Assembly (NCBI GenBank): GCA_025024175.1
Contig: QCXZ01000041.1
Span: 45,441,786-45,505,785 of the forward strand
Length of the DNA: 64,000 bases
Direction: 5' to 3'
Source of the DNA: Rhyzopertha dominica
Taxonomy: Eukaryota; Arthropoda; Insecta; Coleoptera; Bostrichidae
Shown here: in pieces, positions 1 to 10,894 of the stretch
How the letters are laid out: the number at the start of each line of letters is the position of its first letter
How positions within the stretch are numbered: the stretch's first letter is position 1
The notes under the pieces: model-generated
What the model saw: the letters and a program-made list of their open reading frames with translations, nothing else
The model's database searches: none
What the model was told of the DNA's origin: nothing
Position numbers and translations under genes: made by a program

Positions 1-2640
1 AGACAATCGAAAATCATTCTACAAATTCTGGTGCACAAACTTTACTACATGGTCCGAAAACTGTCATCAAAATCGTAATGCCATGATGACCCTAACTTCC
101 TTTTGGTTTAAAAAACTGTACCTCGATGAAGACATTGAAGTAAAATAAGCAGATCATATTAATCAAATAATTGAAACAAACGATGGCAGGTAGTTATTTT
201 ATTGCTACGAGTTTTAAAACCTTCAAAAACTTTTAATTTTTATTTAAGATTGAGGCTCGTACTAACTGACCTGACATTATTTACCTATTATAAAACAGAC
301 CAGATATTTTGAGTAGCTACATCCCATAAATTTAAAAGGAAAACAAAGGACATCTAGAAGGTGTGGGTAAGAAAAAGTACTTGACTACTACAATTACTTC
401 CGCTTCAGTTCCATCCAACAAGCCCAACAAGTTGAATAAGAGGGGTGAGGAACGTAAAACTGTAGCAATTACATTAATTAACTGTAATTAGTTTTTAATA
501 AAGCGCTTCTACAATCAGCGTCACTTTTAAAATCCTGGTTACCTCTTTTGTGGAAGTAAACAGCAGTAATTGCCCTTTAAGCAAAAGTTAAGTACGTCGA
601 GTAATTTAAAAATTGTTACTGACACACATAACTGATCTAAATTAGTACTTATAGACCAGCATTTATATTTGAAGAATATACCGAGCGGGTTGTGTATCGA
701 TTACCGCATCAAAGTTCTGTGTTTCAAATGCTCGAGTTGAAATGATAAACTGCATCGTCCAAAACGTGCGAGAGTTAGCGTCAGTTTTACATAATATTAG
801 CTATTTCACACAATAGAGATGAAACTAAAAACAAACTTTGACTTATGTATGGAACTAACTGAATGATCACCAACTACACATCTTTAGGTCTTGAGTATAC
901 GAGCAAGATGTTCGTAAAACTAATTATGATAGGAAGGCTAAAGATAAACGAAACCAGTATGACGTCAAAGTTTTTGAAAAAGAAAGACAGTATTACCAAT
1001 TCTTAACTGGTTTATGATAAAAATAAAACAATGGTTTCCTTTTGGTCGAGAAATTCTAAAATCGATATTTCAACAAACAAACAAACAAATCCTGCACTGC
1101 ACTATTTTACAATTCAACGAGATGGTTGGATGCTCTAGGAACTGAAGTCACTTCCTATGTTAACAAGGCAATTTTTTCAAGAGTTAACTATGCATATACT
1201 CAAGCCGTACTTCGACAAATAAACCCAATATGCCAACTATATTCTCTGCTGTCGTAATATCTATCCCTATACTAATTTCGTATGTATTAGGCGAAAAGAA
1301 AGAAATTCCATCTCTTGAAAGAATAGACCAACCCGGCGGGAAAGGTGTAAAATATTTCTACTGAACCGAAAAGATCCATTTGTATCCCCTGTTCCTTGTT
1401 ATTAATATATTGATGAGTTTTCTCAATTCTATTTTCATTTATTGCACATAGTGAAAAGGCGAGACATATGAATCCTTTCTATGAGGATAAATTGCTTGTT
1501 TTCAAATACTATAACGTACCTATTGCGATAAAAACGTTTAGACGTAGTTAATAATTTACTCGTAATAATAATGGTTTATGAAATAGAGTTTTACTTTAAT
1601 CTGTAGATGTTGGGTGCTAAATTTAACGTAAAATTATAAAGCAATTTACACAATTATGGATATATCTACGAACCACTTATTTTGTGTGTCTGTTGAGGGT
1701 TAAATAATTCCAGTTTACGTTGAATGATAACATATTAATGTAAATTTGTAAACAAAAGTCGCTGTTCATAATGCAAAAAGAATGATTCCACTATGGAATT
1801 GCAACTAAACGAAATGAAATATCAAATTTATTATTAATAAAATGAACGTAACGGCCTTCCAAATATTTTGAAGTTACAGTGGGAAGTCAGCTTCTATTAA
1901 AATGAGCTTGTTCAGGGCCTTCCAGTTAATGTAAAGTAGGCTTCTGGCACACACTCGATACCTCATATATCACACTTACAATGGATCACGTAACCGCCTT
2001 TAAAAATCTCTGGAGAACCTCATAACTTACCCTGAAAAGCAAGATATAGTGTCACTTATGGAACAGACGTTGTTTTTTGTGACATTATTTCACACCTAAA
2101 CGTCAATACTGGAGACCTTGAATACATAATCACTTGAGGGGACAGGTGATAAATTAAGGAATAAATTTGGCTTAAGTAACTGATATCGAGCACTTCTCGA
2201 TAAATATACTGAACCACACTGTGAATGCATAATGAATTTGCTGTAATTTAAAGAAAGGTGAAGAATTATTAGCTATAAAGTAGGTGATAATAATGAAAAC
2301 TCAAAAACATCTTAATTCTGCTAACCGTATTGCGTAATGTCAACTTGCTTCACAATATAATAGATTTGCTTCACACAATGACGACATAACAAAAGCTTTG
2401 GCGATGGAGCTCAAGTAATTCAAATAAAAAATTACCTTATAATAAGACTTCTCGCTTCTATATTCCTTTATACACTGTCTTATAGGGGGTGGCTGGGGTT
2501 AGCCTCAGCGACCATAATGGTACTTTTAATTTTTGTTTTACTTCCGAATAAAAAGTGGAATAATAAAGTGGAACAGATTCTGTTACTTAAAGGATGACAA
2601 ATTCTTTACAAAATGAAATCATATTTATACGTGTGTAAAA
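1..2640. other. No recognisable gene or element
   Basis: AT-rich sequence with stops in all frames and no open frame of 60 codons or more. I see no transposon termini, no coding signature and no structured RNA. It is probably intergenic or intronic. Confidence 0.6.
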
Positions 2641-2782
2641 GAGATGATGCCCTCAGCGCCATCTAAGCGGAACTCTGCGAGCTAGGTGGTCTGTAACCTA
2701 GTGCAGGTTCCTGGGGATGACATTGGAGAAGCTACTCCATAAGCATAATGAAATAAATCATCAGCCCTGGTCAATCCACTCT

Positions 2783-2828
2783 GACCCTACGACTAGTTTC
2801 GCTCTATGGGGGCTCATCAGGTAAAGGT
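2783..2828 (-). ncRNA. Hammerhead ribozyme motif, left arm
   Basis: Read on the minus strand, it has the core CUGAUGA (complement of 2814-2820), a stem II region, then GAAAC and UAGUC. The bases around the cleavage C form the palindrome ACUAGU, so stem III is minimal and could close in a dimer. Stem I pairs UUAC with GUAG directly next to the core. An outer helix TTGGTCAAT/ATTGACCA extends it beyond an internal loop. Stem II pairs poorly in this copy, so activity is uncertain, but all core bases are present. Confidence 0.75.
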
Positions 2829-2956
2829 ACAGAATAAATTGACCAAAGCAGACCGCCGCCTTTAACCGAGGCATGACATGAGGGCACCAGCTCTTTTACA
2901 GACCAGTCTGCAGCCAGCGGTTAAAGGCGACTGTCTGCTTTGGTCAATGTACTTTA

Positions 2957-3004
2957 TACCCCTGCCTGATGAACCCCAATAGGGCGAAACAAGTTGTATG
3001 GTCA
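2957..3004 (+). ncRNA. Hammerhead ribozyme motif, right arm (slightly decayed)
   Basis: The core CTGATGA is at 2966-2972. A clear stem II, CCC-AATA-GGG, is followed by C-GAAAC. The cleavage region reads AAGTT where the sister arm has TAGTC, so the cleavage-site C is changed and stem III loses its palindrome. The outer TTGGTCAAT/ATTGACCA helix is kept. It is probably an inactive copy of the same motif. Confidence 0.65.
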
Positions 3005-3039
3005 CAGTGGATTGACCAGGGCATATGATTTATTTAATC

Positions 3040-5590
3040 TTGTCACTGTTTTACTGATAATTGTAACTTCAACTCCATAGTTTACCAGTAAAGGTCCCAT
3101 AAAAATTTTAATAAGAAAATGATAATTGAAACCACTTTCACGTCACATTTTCAGTAATTTAGCATCTCCACCTTTCCCACCAACAATACGCATTTTTTCC
3201 TATGTCTAACCCCACCACCTTACATCCACACATGCAAAACAACTGAAACAACCCGTGCATACCCTGTATACAAAATATTTAAAAAATTACCGTTATTCAA
3301 TCTCACGTCACCCTATTCGTAACCTAAACCGTCACTTATCGAGTCTTTTCCATATTTACATACTGAATGGTGTACATCGCCAACCACCGCACTCCTGACA
3401 AGAAGCAGAGCATCCAGATGGCGCTCATACCGGTTGCAGTGGATGCAGAGGAAAGGCTGTACCAGTGCAATTTCTGATTGTTGATGACCTGCAATAAACA
3501 CACAATATTGAAAATTGGAAAATTGCAATCGGACAATTCATTTTAATGTTATGCGTGTTTCAATCAATTTGCCGCCTCTCAAAAAAGTGACGTATACTTG
3601 TCATCTGTCGATTTTTGAATTATTTGATATATTTGAATGCGAGAAAACGCATGGGAGTGTGTATTTTCAACATATTCTGTAATGTTTTGTGGGATAATTA
3701 ACTCTAGGGTTGCAGAAAGCTCACATTTCGGAGCTGTGCTGTGGTGTGACACTGATCGGCAACCCTCACTACTATCGCCGTACATATTGTACTTTGGCAG
3801 CAGTTACAAAAAGGCGGCACAAAAAATTCAGAAATCAACGCCGCCCGCGTTGCATGAATCATTTATACAAACCCTGTACATAGTGAGAACGGGCATATTC
3901 GATACAAAAAATTAACTACACGAATTGGTACCATTTCTTTGCATTGTCAATTAATATCACACAGATAAATCAAAACATTAAAAACGTACATGTGACTAAA
4001 CAAAATCTGTCTCATACATAGGTGTGAGAAAGATAGAGGTCTTAGATACCCATTTAATCGAAAATTTCACACACCTATCAATTTTTTCGTTCGCTAACAA
4101 ATTTCAGAGGTTATAATATAATAACATTTTGATTTTTGTTTTTTCTTCTGTCAGAAGAACAGCGGCATTATAAGATGGAAAAGGCATTTACATCTTATAC
4201 TACAGTAAATCGTGGAGTGCAAATATCCAAAAGTTATATGGAGGGAAAGGTTCAACTTTACGTCAAGGATGAAATTAACTTACACATCCGGGTCTCTAAG
4301 TTAAATTCAAAGCAGCCGAATGATTATAGTACCTCATTCGTCACTGAGACAACTCTTATAAATCTGTTTATTTCGTTGCATTCTGTAAGTCCTACCCTGT
4401 TTCTTGAATAAAAAAGAAAGCGGTTATATAATTAAGGATCCGAAATCAGGAACAAACCACTGTATTCTAAATTCGTGCAGTATAATGCATAAATCGTATC
4501 AACAGTCTTCAGCCGCGGAGCACACTTATGTTAAATGCTCTCCTAAACTCAGTAATGTATTTAGCGAACGCGAGCACTTTGGTGGCATAATCACCGCTCT
4601 TAGCGAGGATAGCCCATTGCAGTCGTGGCCCACGTAGTGTTACTTATCTAGCTTAAATGGATGCAGATTTAGATGTGGAATTATGCACTGTTTTATTTGT
4701 AATTGGATGTTATCTAGATGGTGCATCCAAGAACTTGCTTGTGCACTTCAAGCGGTTGGCTTATGCTTTCAGCACGAAGACACAAGTTGGAATCTAAACT
4801 AAAAATCTAACAGGAACAAAACAGCAAAAAAGGTTTCTTTAACTTCAAAAAGGTAAATTAATGCTGTAGATACAAAACTTTTATAGTATTAGTAAAAGCA
4901 TTTTATAAATTGCGATAGAGCCTTAAGTGCATATTGCATTGGTACTTTGGAAATTTTATTGGTTTGAAATAACGGATAATTAAGTTTTTGGTCAAAAAGT
5001 TATTGGGGTTGGAACAGGTATGAATCTTGTTCTCTCCTGTCGCCGTTTCGTGACTGTTTTACCACTTTCTCAAAAATAATAAAAAATGTTAACATGAAAC
5101 ATACAAATTATGGTTTAATTTTACCACTAAACTTCACAAATAGATTTAACAAGGTTGTAGCGTTTGGTGAGCAATCATATTTAAACCCTACGGAAAAGGC
5201 ATACAACTCAAAATATGAAATGTATTGAGGGAATTGAACATTAGTCCGTGTCAATCGACATGCGATTGAATGACACATTTCTTGTTTCACATATGACAGC
5301 ATATAAGAGGTGCGTTCAATTTGTGGCATGTTTACCCATCAACACATTTTTGACAAATCTACCTGACGAGAATGACGCTAAAAACATGGTGGTAACCAAT
5401 TAGTTCAAATCACATTAGTATTTAAGGTACACATAACTGCAAATTACTTCAAAAAATTAAAAACTAAATCTGGTGTAGGTAATGTGTAACTATCAATACA
5501 AACCAATAAAATGTGGCTAGGTAGGTAACGAATTTAATGTAAAAAGGAGGAAAGGGAGGGGGGCAGCCACAAAACAAACGAGACGTAACC
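3040..5590. other. No recognisable gene or element
   Basis: A few open frames of 60-92 codons occur on both strands (for example 3637-3915 and 4136-4411 plus), but none shows a known motif, splice context or transposon signature. I treat them as chance frames. Confidence 0.55.
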
Positions 5591-5594
5591 AACC

Positions 5595-5803
5595 TCAACG
5601 ATTTCTCTCTTTTGTCTTATGTTTATGTTCATACAACAAATGTTCATATATTTTGCTTAGGTTTTCTAGGTATGATCTTTTATTTACATTATGGTCTTCT
5701 ATCTTAATGTTTATCATTTTGCTAATGAGTCTTTTCTTATAATTGTTGTGTTATTGAAATCAAATGCATGACCTTCTAGGAAATGGTAATCTGTTAATGT
5801 AGA
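5595..5803 (-). pseudogene. Penelope-like element: C-terminal end of GIY-YIG endonuclease region
   Basis: Minus-strand frames give STLTDYHFLEGHAFDF, then after one frameshift KRSYLENLSKIYEHLL, ending at a stop at 5595-5597. In Penelope-like retroelements the GIY-YIG domain is followed by a segment with an H-x-H/FDF pattern, an 'I..KE' block and a final 'NLS.IY.HLL' helix, and this order is kept. The reverse transcriptase is absent, so this is a short remnant. It is a different lineage from the copies at 10-14 kb and 40-42 kb. Confidence 0.6.
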
Positions 5804-5960
5804 TTTTTTTGTTAATATTTATAATGTTGTATTCCTAAGTTATATCCTCTCTCATGCTATAGTTGATGTAGCAACTAAACCAACGATTTTCGAATTAAAT
5901 CTGTTAAGAAGTAAACAAATTATAACGAGCTTATTTTAGACCAACATTGTATTGTAAAAG

Positions 5961-6127
5961 TGCATGTCTATGCTGTGGTGTCTTCACAACAACCAACTGC
6001 AAATAGATCTATTTCGCTATCATTATAGCTCATTAGTGCAGTTTAGGTATAGTGCAGACAGCACGACATAGAACTGGCAGCACTCGTTAAGGCAGCTAGG
6101 TGGCTTTGTCATCATGTCAGTGTAATA
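5961..6127 (-). repeat. Dispersed hammerhead repeat (copy a) with half of a foldback
   Basis: This shares its sequence with 31082-31200 and with the interrupted copy at 19092-20095. It contains a decayed hammerhead (5995-6043) and continues into GTTAAGGCAGCTAGGTGG, which is one arm of the foldback at 19092-19238. The outer GTGCAGACAGCAC block is inverted relative to the other flank of the ribozyme and would extend stem I. Confidence 0.7.
5995..6043 (-). ncRNA. Decayed hammerhead ribozyme motif
   Basis: On the minus strand, stem I AACTGCA/TGCAGTT is intact, stem II GCTAT-AATG-ATAGC is intact, and GAAATAGATCTAT with its palindromic stem III is kept. The core CUGAUGA has become CUAAUGA and the cleavage-site C has become U. 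Two core changes make self-cleavage unlikely. It is homologous to the intact motif at 19988-20067. Confidence 0.75.
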
Positions 6128-6318
6128 CTGACAATTTTGGAAAAAAACAAAGACACTAATTAGCGAAAAGGTACTGTACTCCATAGTATTTTTAATGAAA
6201 TCTGTGAGGCTATATTGGCTTAAAAACTTTAGCTCAAGATTCTGGCACGATTAGTTTTCAAGACATTGCCACAATCCAGCCTTAATACTCTATTTCTTAT
6301 TAAAAAAGTATTCGTTAG

Positions 6319-6660
6319 AAATGTCTCTTATTCACAGTTTTAGTTTCCTGCAAACGTATTCGATTTTTCCAAATAATCGTGGTTCACTTATAAATACTAT
6401 TCGTAACATTGCGGCAGCTTCTTCAACCTCCTCCATAAAAGTTCTCCGCCTGGGAATTGATAATTGAACCGTAATGATCGTCTTGAGATCCTCCTCGTTC
6501 TCGAATCCTTGTCCAGCAAGCCACTCTTTGAAGTATAAGAAAAGGATATAATGTATAGTCACTAGGTGCAAGGTAGGAACTATGCGGTGGATGCAATTAA
6601 AAAGTCCCCAACGAAATTCGTTGGATCGATTTTGGATCGCCCATCTCAATTTGATGAGTA
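6319..6660 (-). pseudogene. Mariner transposase C-terminal remnant
   Basis: Minus-strand frames spell PHSSYLAPSDY, which corresponds to the mariner block 'HPPYSPDLAPSDYH' with the third catalytic Asp. This is followed, after a frameshift, by FKEWLAGQGFENEEDLKTI and then a NFYGGG block equal to the usual 'FY..GI' near the mariner C-terminus. The upstream two-thirds of the transposase and both terminal repeats are missing. At least two frameshifts and internal stops show it is dead. Mariner proper (D34D type) is distinct from the other transposases in this window. Confidence 0.7.
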
Positions 6661-6699
6661 TTTTGTAATTATGTAGTGCGTTCCGTGAATTCAACCAAA

Positions 6700-7500
6700 A
6701 GAATGCGCAAAAGAACGACTTCTCACTAATCGGAAAGATTAGATAACTAAATTGATACCAAATGTTGAAAATTTATTATTAAAGCATCAGGTTCATTATT
6801 TCTATTAAAAGCATTATTTTTTTTATTTAATTATACAACAGATATTACTTTTAAATTTAATTAATAAAGGTATAAAACTAGCATACGTTTTCCACATTGC
6901 ACTTCACTACAATTAAGGGATTTAAATTTTTCAAAACGAGTAGCAGCATGCTAGCTGTCAAAAACGCATTTGATTATTATCTAAGGGGTTTACTCAAAAC
7001 TGAAAAGCATATCAAGGAGCTACGAGACAAAACAGTTTTTGAACCTCTTCTTAAATATCCGATACCATTGTCTAACCTTTCCTTTACTTACTACAGCTAG
7101 TTTAGAAACAACAGCTTGTGGATTTGAGTGGCTGAGGACCTATTGCACACAAAAAAATGAAATACTGATCGCACTTTGCCACTGGCGGGATCAACGATTG
7201 TCGCGGACATTGTTGACTGCATTCACTAACTAGCAAAAGACAACTGAAACAACACAATCACTTTCGTACCTTTGCAGATAATCAATAGACGTAGCTGTGT
7301 GCAGAAAACTTTGTTCTGACTCCCCCAATACTTAAATATTTTTTTTATTCACGAATAGGTAAAATTGCAAACAATTGGCTCTTTAATTTAATATTTTAAT
7401 ACAAATGTTTTCATCACTGCCTACTATGTCAGGGACAATATCTGAATTGCCCTCGTCTAGCATCCAAACATGTTTGTATCGCACAATCCCGATATAATAA
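6700..7500. other. No recognisable gene; probable intron sequence
   Basis: AT-rich sequence downstream (minus strand) of the exon at 7509-7718. Short frames at 6897-7100 and 7039-7233 (plus) have no recognisable motif. If the exon belongs to a longer gene, this stretch is its following intron. Confidence 0.5.
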
Positions 7501-7508
7501 TAACTGAC

Positions 7509-7718
7509 CTGCGGTTGCGAGGAGCGCAAAGCCACGGTCTTGATCGTCTCCTGCGGCGGCATCGGCACCCCGGGCAGGGTTGAGGTGCAGCGCAGCTCGA
7601 TAGCATCCTCACGGGAGGGGTTCCGCTCGATCTGGAAGTGGATCTTGGCGATGCGGGACACCAGCCCCATCTCGTCCGGTTCCGAATTGACAGTATCCCC
7701 GACGTATTTCGTCGACGC
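7509..7718 (-). CDS. Single internal coding exon, tentative Beat-family cell-adhesion protein
   Basis: The exon is 210 nt, phase 0 at both ends, and encodes 70 residues. On the minus strand it is preceded by a strong acceptor (TTATTCTTTTACAG) and ends CCGCAG|GTCAGT. It is clearly richer in G+C than its surroundings and lacks stops, as expected of a conserved exon. The peptide contains LVSRIAKIHFQIERN and EDAIELRCTSTLPG. This pattern, GL.....IHF followed by a '.+LRC.S.+' strand, resembles the end of the second Ig-like domain in insect Beaten path (Beat) proteins, which are Ig-superfamily ligands of Sidestep receptors in axon guidance. The family call is from memory of that pattern and is weak. 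No other exon of the gene was found in the window. Confidence 0.6.
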
Positions 7719-7788
7719 CTGTAAAAGAATAACGACGTTATTCTGCGGCCAGTTCACGGACTGCATCAACAAGAATGTTGACGTTGGG

Positions 7789-7860
7789 TGATGCGTATAT
7801 ATTTTCAGATTGTAAGCCGCAAAGTTGGACGATGTAAAAGCAGGATTTGACGCGAAGATG
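7789..7860. repeat. Dispersed 70-bp repeat (copy 1)
   Basis: It runs from TGATGCGTATATATTTTCAG through AAAGTTGGAC to GCGAAG and matches 20189-20261 at roughly 80 percent. The element type is not recognised. Confidence 0.7.
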
Positions 7861-8243
7861 GACTTTAAAAAGGGTTTACATTACAGGGTGAATCGGTCAA
7901 TGTACAGAAAAAAATACTACCAAATGAGGATTAGTCGTTATGCAAAATTTAATATTTATTTTTTGCATAAGTGTTTCAGATAGCATTTTATCCACGCAAG
8001 AATGTTTAGAGGCCAGAGCGGAGCTCGAGCGTTTAATTTTCTTATGTGGATAAAATTCGACTGAAACACGAATGCAATACGACATTTTATCCATAATCAG
8101 AGGGATTTAGAACCAAAATCGCTGGAATTTTATCTGATTTCATAAAAAAATAATTTGACATTTCGCTGTGACAGCGGTTGCCACCCCAAAAAATTAACTA
8201 AAGAAATATCGGGAGGTTTTGAATTGTTGCTGTTTATTTTCGA

Positions 8244-9078
8244 TTGTTTATCGACTCCATTTGCAAAAATATAAAGAAAACTACAGAAGCAACTCTACAA
8301 TTATTGCCTGTGAAGTCCGAGAAACGATATGAAAAAGTATTTTCCGAATTTAACGAATTGAATGCTATAAATGAGATAGCATTGTTATCATATTTCTTAA
8401 ATTTGAAGAATAAGTACTCGGTGCTGAAGGCTGCAATAAAGGTTTATGGAAACATAGACCATAGAAAATATAGAAAGTTCACTGCCTACCTGAAGAGTGT
8501 GTTGAGAGGATGCAAAGCGAAGAAAGCTGCAGTATTGGAAAAAGCGCATGTGGAAGAATTTTTGGGAACGGCATTCGATAAAGAATATATATGATGATCA
8601 AAGTAACATTTCATAACTTTCTAGACGTTATAGATAATAAATTTCCAAATATTGTAGGTTGCACTAATAATAAGAGTGTCTTGTGCCTGCGAATTAACGA
8701 ATTTGAAAATCAGTAATGTAGAAGACATGGGCGCATTTCACGAAAATTGACAATAATATATGAAGGATTCTCTAACAAGGAGACATGTAGAAAATACATG
8801 TCCTTACGTCCAAAGAATTTGCCCAACGACAGATTCTTTTTACGATACACTAATCGAAAATGTACTTTACAATATGTAGGAATCAACATTCAATTGACCA
8901 TTGTAGGAGGCGGACCTCAACAACTTTACTGGCTAATAAAGACGCTGATATCACAACAATTAAACGACATGGTGGGTGGAGAAGCTCCGCTATAGCAGAA
9001 AGCTATATCGAGGATTCCATTTCTAAGCTCAACATTGCAAGGAAAATCCAAGTTTCTGCTGGAACATGGCATGCGTTC
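8244..9078 (+). pseudogene. Broken Crypton-type tyrosine recombinase
   Basis: Cryptons are DNA transposons that use a tyrosine recombinase. The intact N-terminal frame (8244-8594) carries LPVKSEKRYEKVFSEFNE and a core-binding-like helical region. Later pieces in shifted frames give SCACELTNLKISNVED (where the first catalytic Arg block 'GACR..EL' should be), LRPKNLPNDRFFLRYTN, and HCRRRTSTTLLA with DITTIKRHGGWRSSAIAE and SYIEDS. These are the H-x-x-R, H and Y blocks of the recombinase. The codons around the first catalytic Arg appear deleted. The H-C-R-R box, the following H (KRHGGW) and the nucleophile Y (ESYIE) can still be read. At least four frameshifts or stops show it is inactive. Crypton ends have no inverted repeats, so the borders are undefined. 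Confidence 0.85.
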
Positions 9079-10050
9079 TGAAACCGATGACAGCTACAAA
9101 CATAATATTAATGACAAAAAAAGAAAAATTTGATAACAGAAATAACGAAGAATTTTTAAATCTAAATGTTAATGTTACTAATAAATAACTAAAATGTAAT
9201 CGATTTAAGATTCTATTTTCTTTATCTCACTAAGTAGTGGAACAATTACCATTAGTGGATAAAGTGGAACTTTGTATGGTTCTTAACTATGGATAATACT
9301 TTGATTATAAAGCGATTATAGATAAACATATTTAAGTTTAATACTCCTCAAAGGGCCCAAACATTTTGCATAAACTTAAAATAGTCAATTGTTAATCTTT
9401 TTTATATTAGTTGGTGTAAAGTCGCTTTGCTCGGTCAGTTAAAATTTAAAATACTGAAGAAGGTATATGCAATCGTGGACGATTGCATAAATATTGGGAC
9501 AACTCTCAAAACATCGATTTTCAACGTCCCCATCGTGAGACGGTTTCGGCAATGAGCCACATTTGGAATTTTTTTCTGTTGATGAATTTTTCAGAATATT
9601 CTATGACCTCCTCGACCTCCTTCGGTTTTTGCATCGCGATACCGTTTCGGCAATGTGCCCGACTTGGGGGTTCTCTAATCTTTCTAGAGCGTTCTCTGAC
9701 TTCTCGAAACTTTGAGTTCCCTACGGCGAGATGGTTGCTACAAACTACTACACTTAAGGATTCTTTTATTTCCTATTGAATTTTCTTTTATGAAATTCTA
9801 TAAACCTTAAATGTTTCACCTTCCTCTTGCGATATTTTTTCAGAATGTTCTATGACCTTCTCGAAAGGTCGGTTTTCGATTTTTCCATCACAAAACAGTT
9901 TCGCCAATATGCAATACTTTAAACATAGATTATTCTATCGTTGTAACAAAACTAATCATTTAAAGAAAGTTGCTCTAATAAGTACCTACATGCTCTTACA
10001 ATATATTTTCTTAAAAATATTTACGTTTAATATTACCCCAAAGAAAAATA
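9079..10050. repeat. Mostly unassigned; one diverged direct repeat at 9586-9670 and 9835-9912
   Basis: Both units share TTTTTCAGAATRTTCTATGA, followed by CCTYCTCGA, a CGGTTTT block and a GTTTCGSCAAT block. They are about 250 bp apart. No coding potential is recognisable; the 98-codon frame at 9483-9779 looks accidental. Confidence 0.5.
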
Positions 10051-10054
10051 ATTT

Positions 10055-10890
10055 GTTTTCGGAAGGATCGCCGTCACTATAAAACTCTGACAAAAGAAAT
10101 TATTATCTGACGTTTCGATTACACCTGCGATTTTTGTCAAAGGTGAGAACTTCAAAATATCGTCTGACACGAGTTCAAACTAAATTTGGAATTAAATAAA
10201 CAAACCATCAATGAAGCGATGCGTCATAGAAACAACGTACCAAGTCGATTAAATTTAAATCTACCAACGGGAAAAGAACTACCTACCTACTAGATATACA
10301 CGAACTACTTGTTAAAAGATAACTACTAAATAGCCTTCCACATGTAATCCAACTCATAAATTACATAATCCCCATTAAAATTATTAGTACCCCTAGAAAT
10401 TTCTATATTTATAATAATATATTTATCTACCTAAAATTATTGTTTTACTTGCTTTTCTTTTAGTTTGGCCTATGTAAGTCTTGCCCAAAGAACAAGTAAT
10501 ATTGTTAACACCTTCACTCTCTAAATGTACTTTATATTTAATAGAACTTAAAATTTTATATAAATTATCATAGTGTCTAACTACACTCTTTATAATTTTT
10601 CGAAAGCCCTTGTATATAAGGCAAACTCAAATCTAATTTAGCTTGTACTTTTATTAAAAATTTACCAATTATTCTTATTGCTATAATAATTCCTGTCACT
10701 ACTTCTGATTTAAAGTGATATATTTATTTTTGCAAAGAACCTTCGTCAGAGATTCTTTGTGCTCTGACAGGTAACGTCCTTATAATTCCATAGAAATATT
10801 TGTGTCAGGATTTTTACTGTTCAAATGATTTGGAAACCTACCTCTAACTCTTTTATACCTTACGGACAAATAACAAAAGCTTCTGTCTTT
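10055..10890 (-). pseudogene. Penelope-like element family 1, copy A (truncated, internal deletion)
   Basis: Sense is minus. The 3' untranslated part (10055-10430) aligns along its length with 12577-12925 of copy C, including the hammerhead. Upstream it carries a decayed GIY-YIG segment and part of the inter-domain region matching 13085-13620 of copy C. Relative to copy C about 120 bp is missing at about 10445. It stops at about 10890, inside the region encoding the end of the RT fingers/palm. Many stops are present. Confidence 0.75.
10108..10146 (-). ncRNA. Penelope-type hammerhead motif, copy A
   Basis: On the minus strand, UUUGACAA replaces the canonical CUGAUGA. A weak stem II (AAUCGCAGGUGUAAUC) follows, then CGAAACGUC. 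The palindrome ACGU around the cleavage C is the minimal stem III described for Penelope elements. Core deviations make activity doubtful. Confidence 0.5.
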
Positions 10891-10894
10891 CATC

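Larger units (their letters stand above)
2751..3036. repeat. Large inverted repeat carrying two head-to-head hammerheads
   Basis: The left arm (about 2751-2868) and right arm (about 2928-3036) are inverted copies of each other, about 110 bp each with a central spacer of about 59 bp. Outer ends read AAATAAATCAT and ATGATTTATTT. Inner ends read CTTTAACCG and CGGTTAAAG. Each arm holds one hammerhead ribozyme pointing away from the centre. A half-copy of the same unit lies at 18333-18492. Head-to-head terminal repeats with hammerheads are known from Penelope-like elements, but no reverse transcriptase is attached here. This could be the end of a Penelope element or a small non-autonomous retrozyme-like repeat. 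Confidence 0.8.

Noticed and set aside
6332..6694. 120-codon minus frame as an intact protein
   Set aside because: It mixes in-frame mariner sequence with out-of-frame stretches; the mariner blocks continue in other frames.
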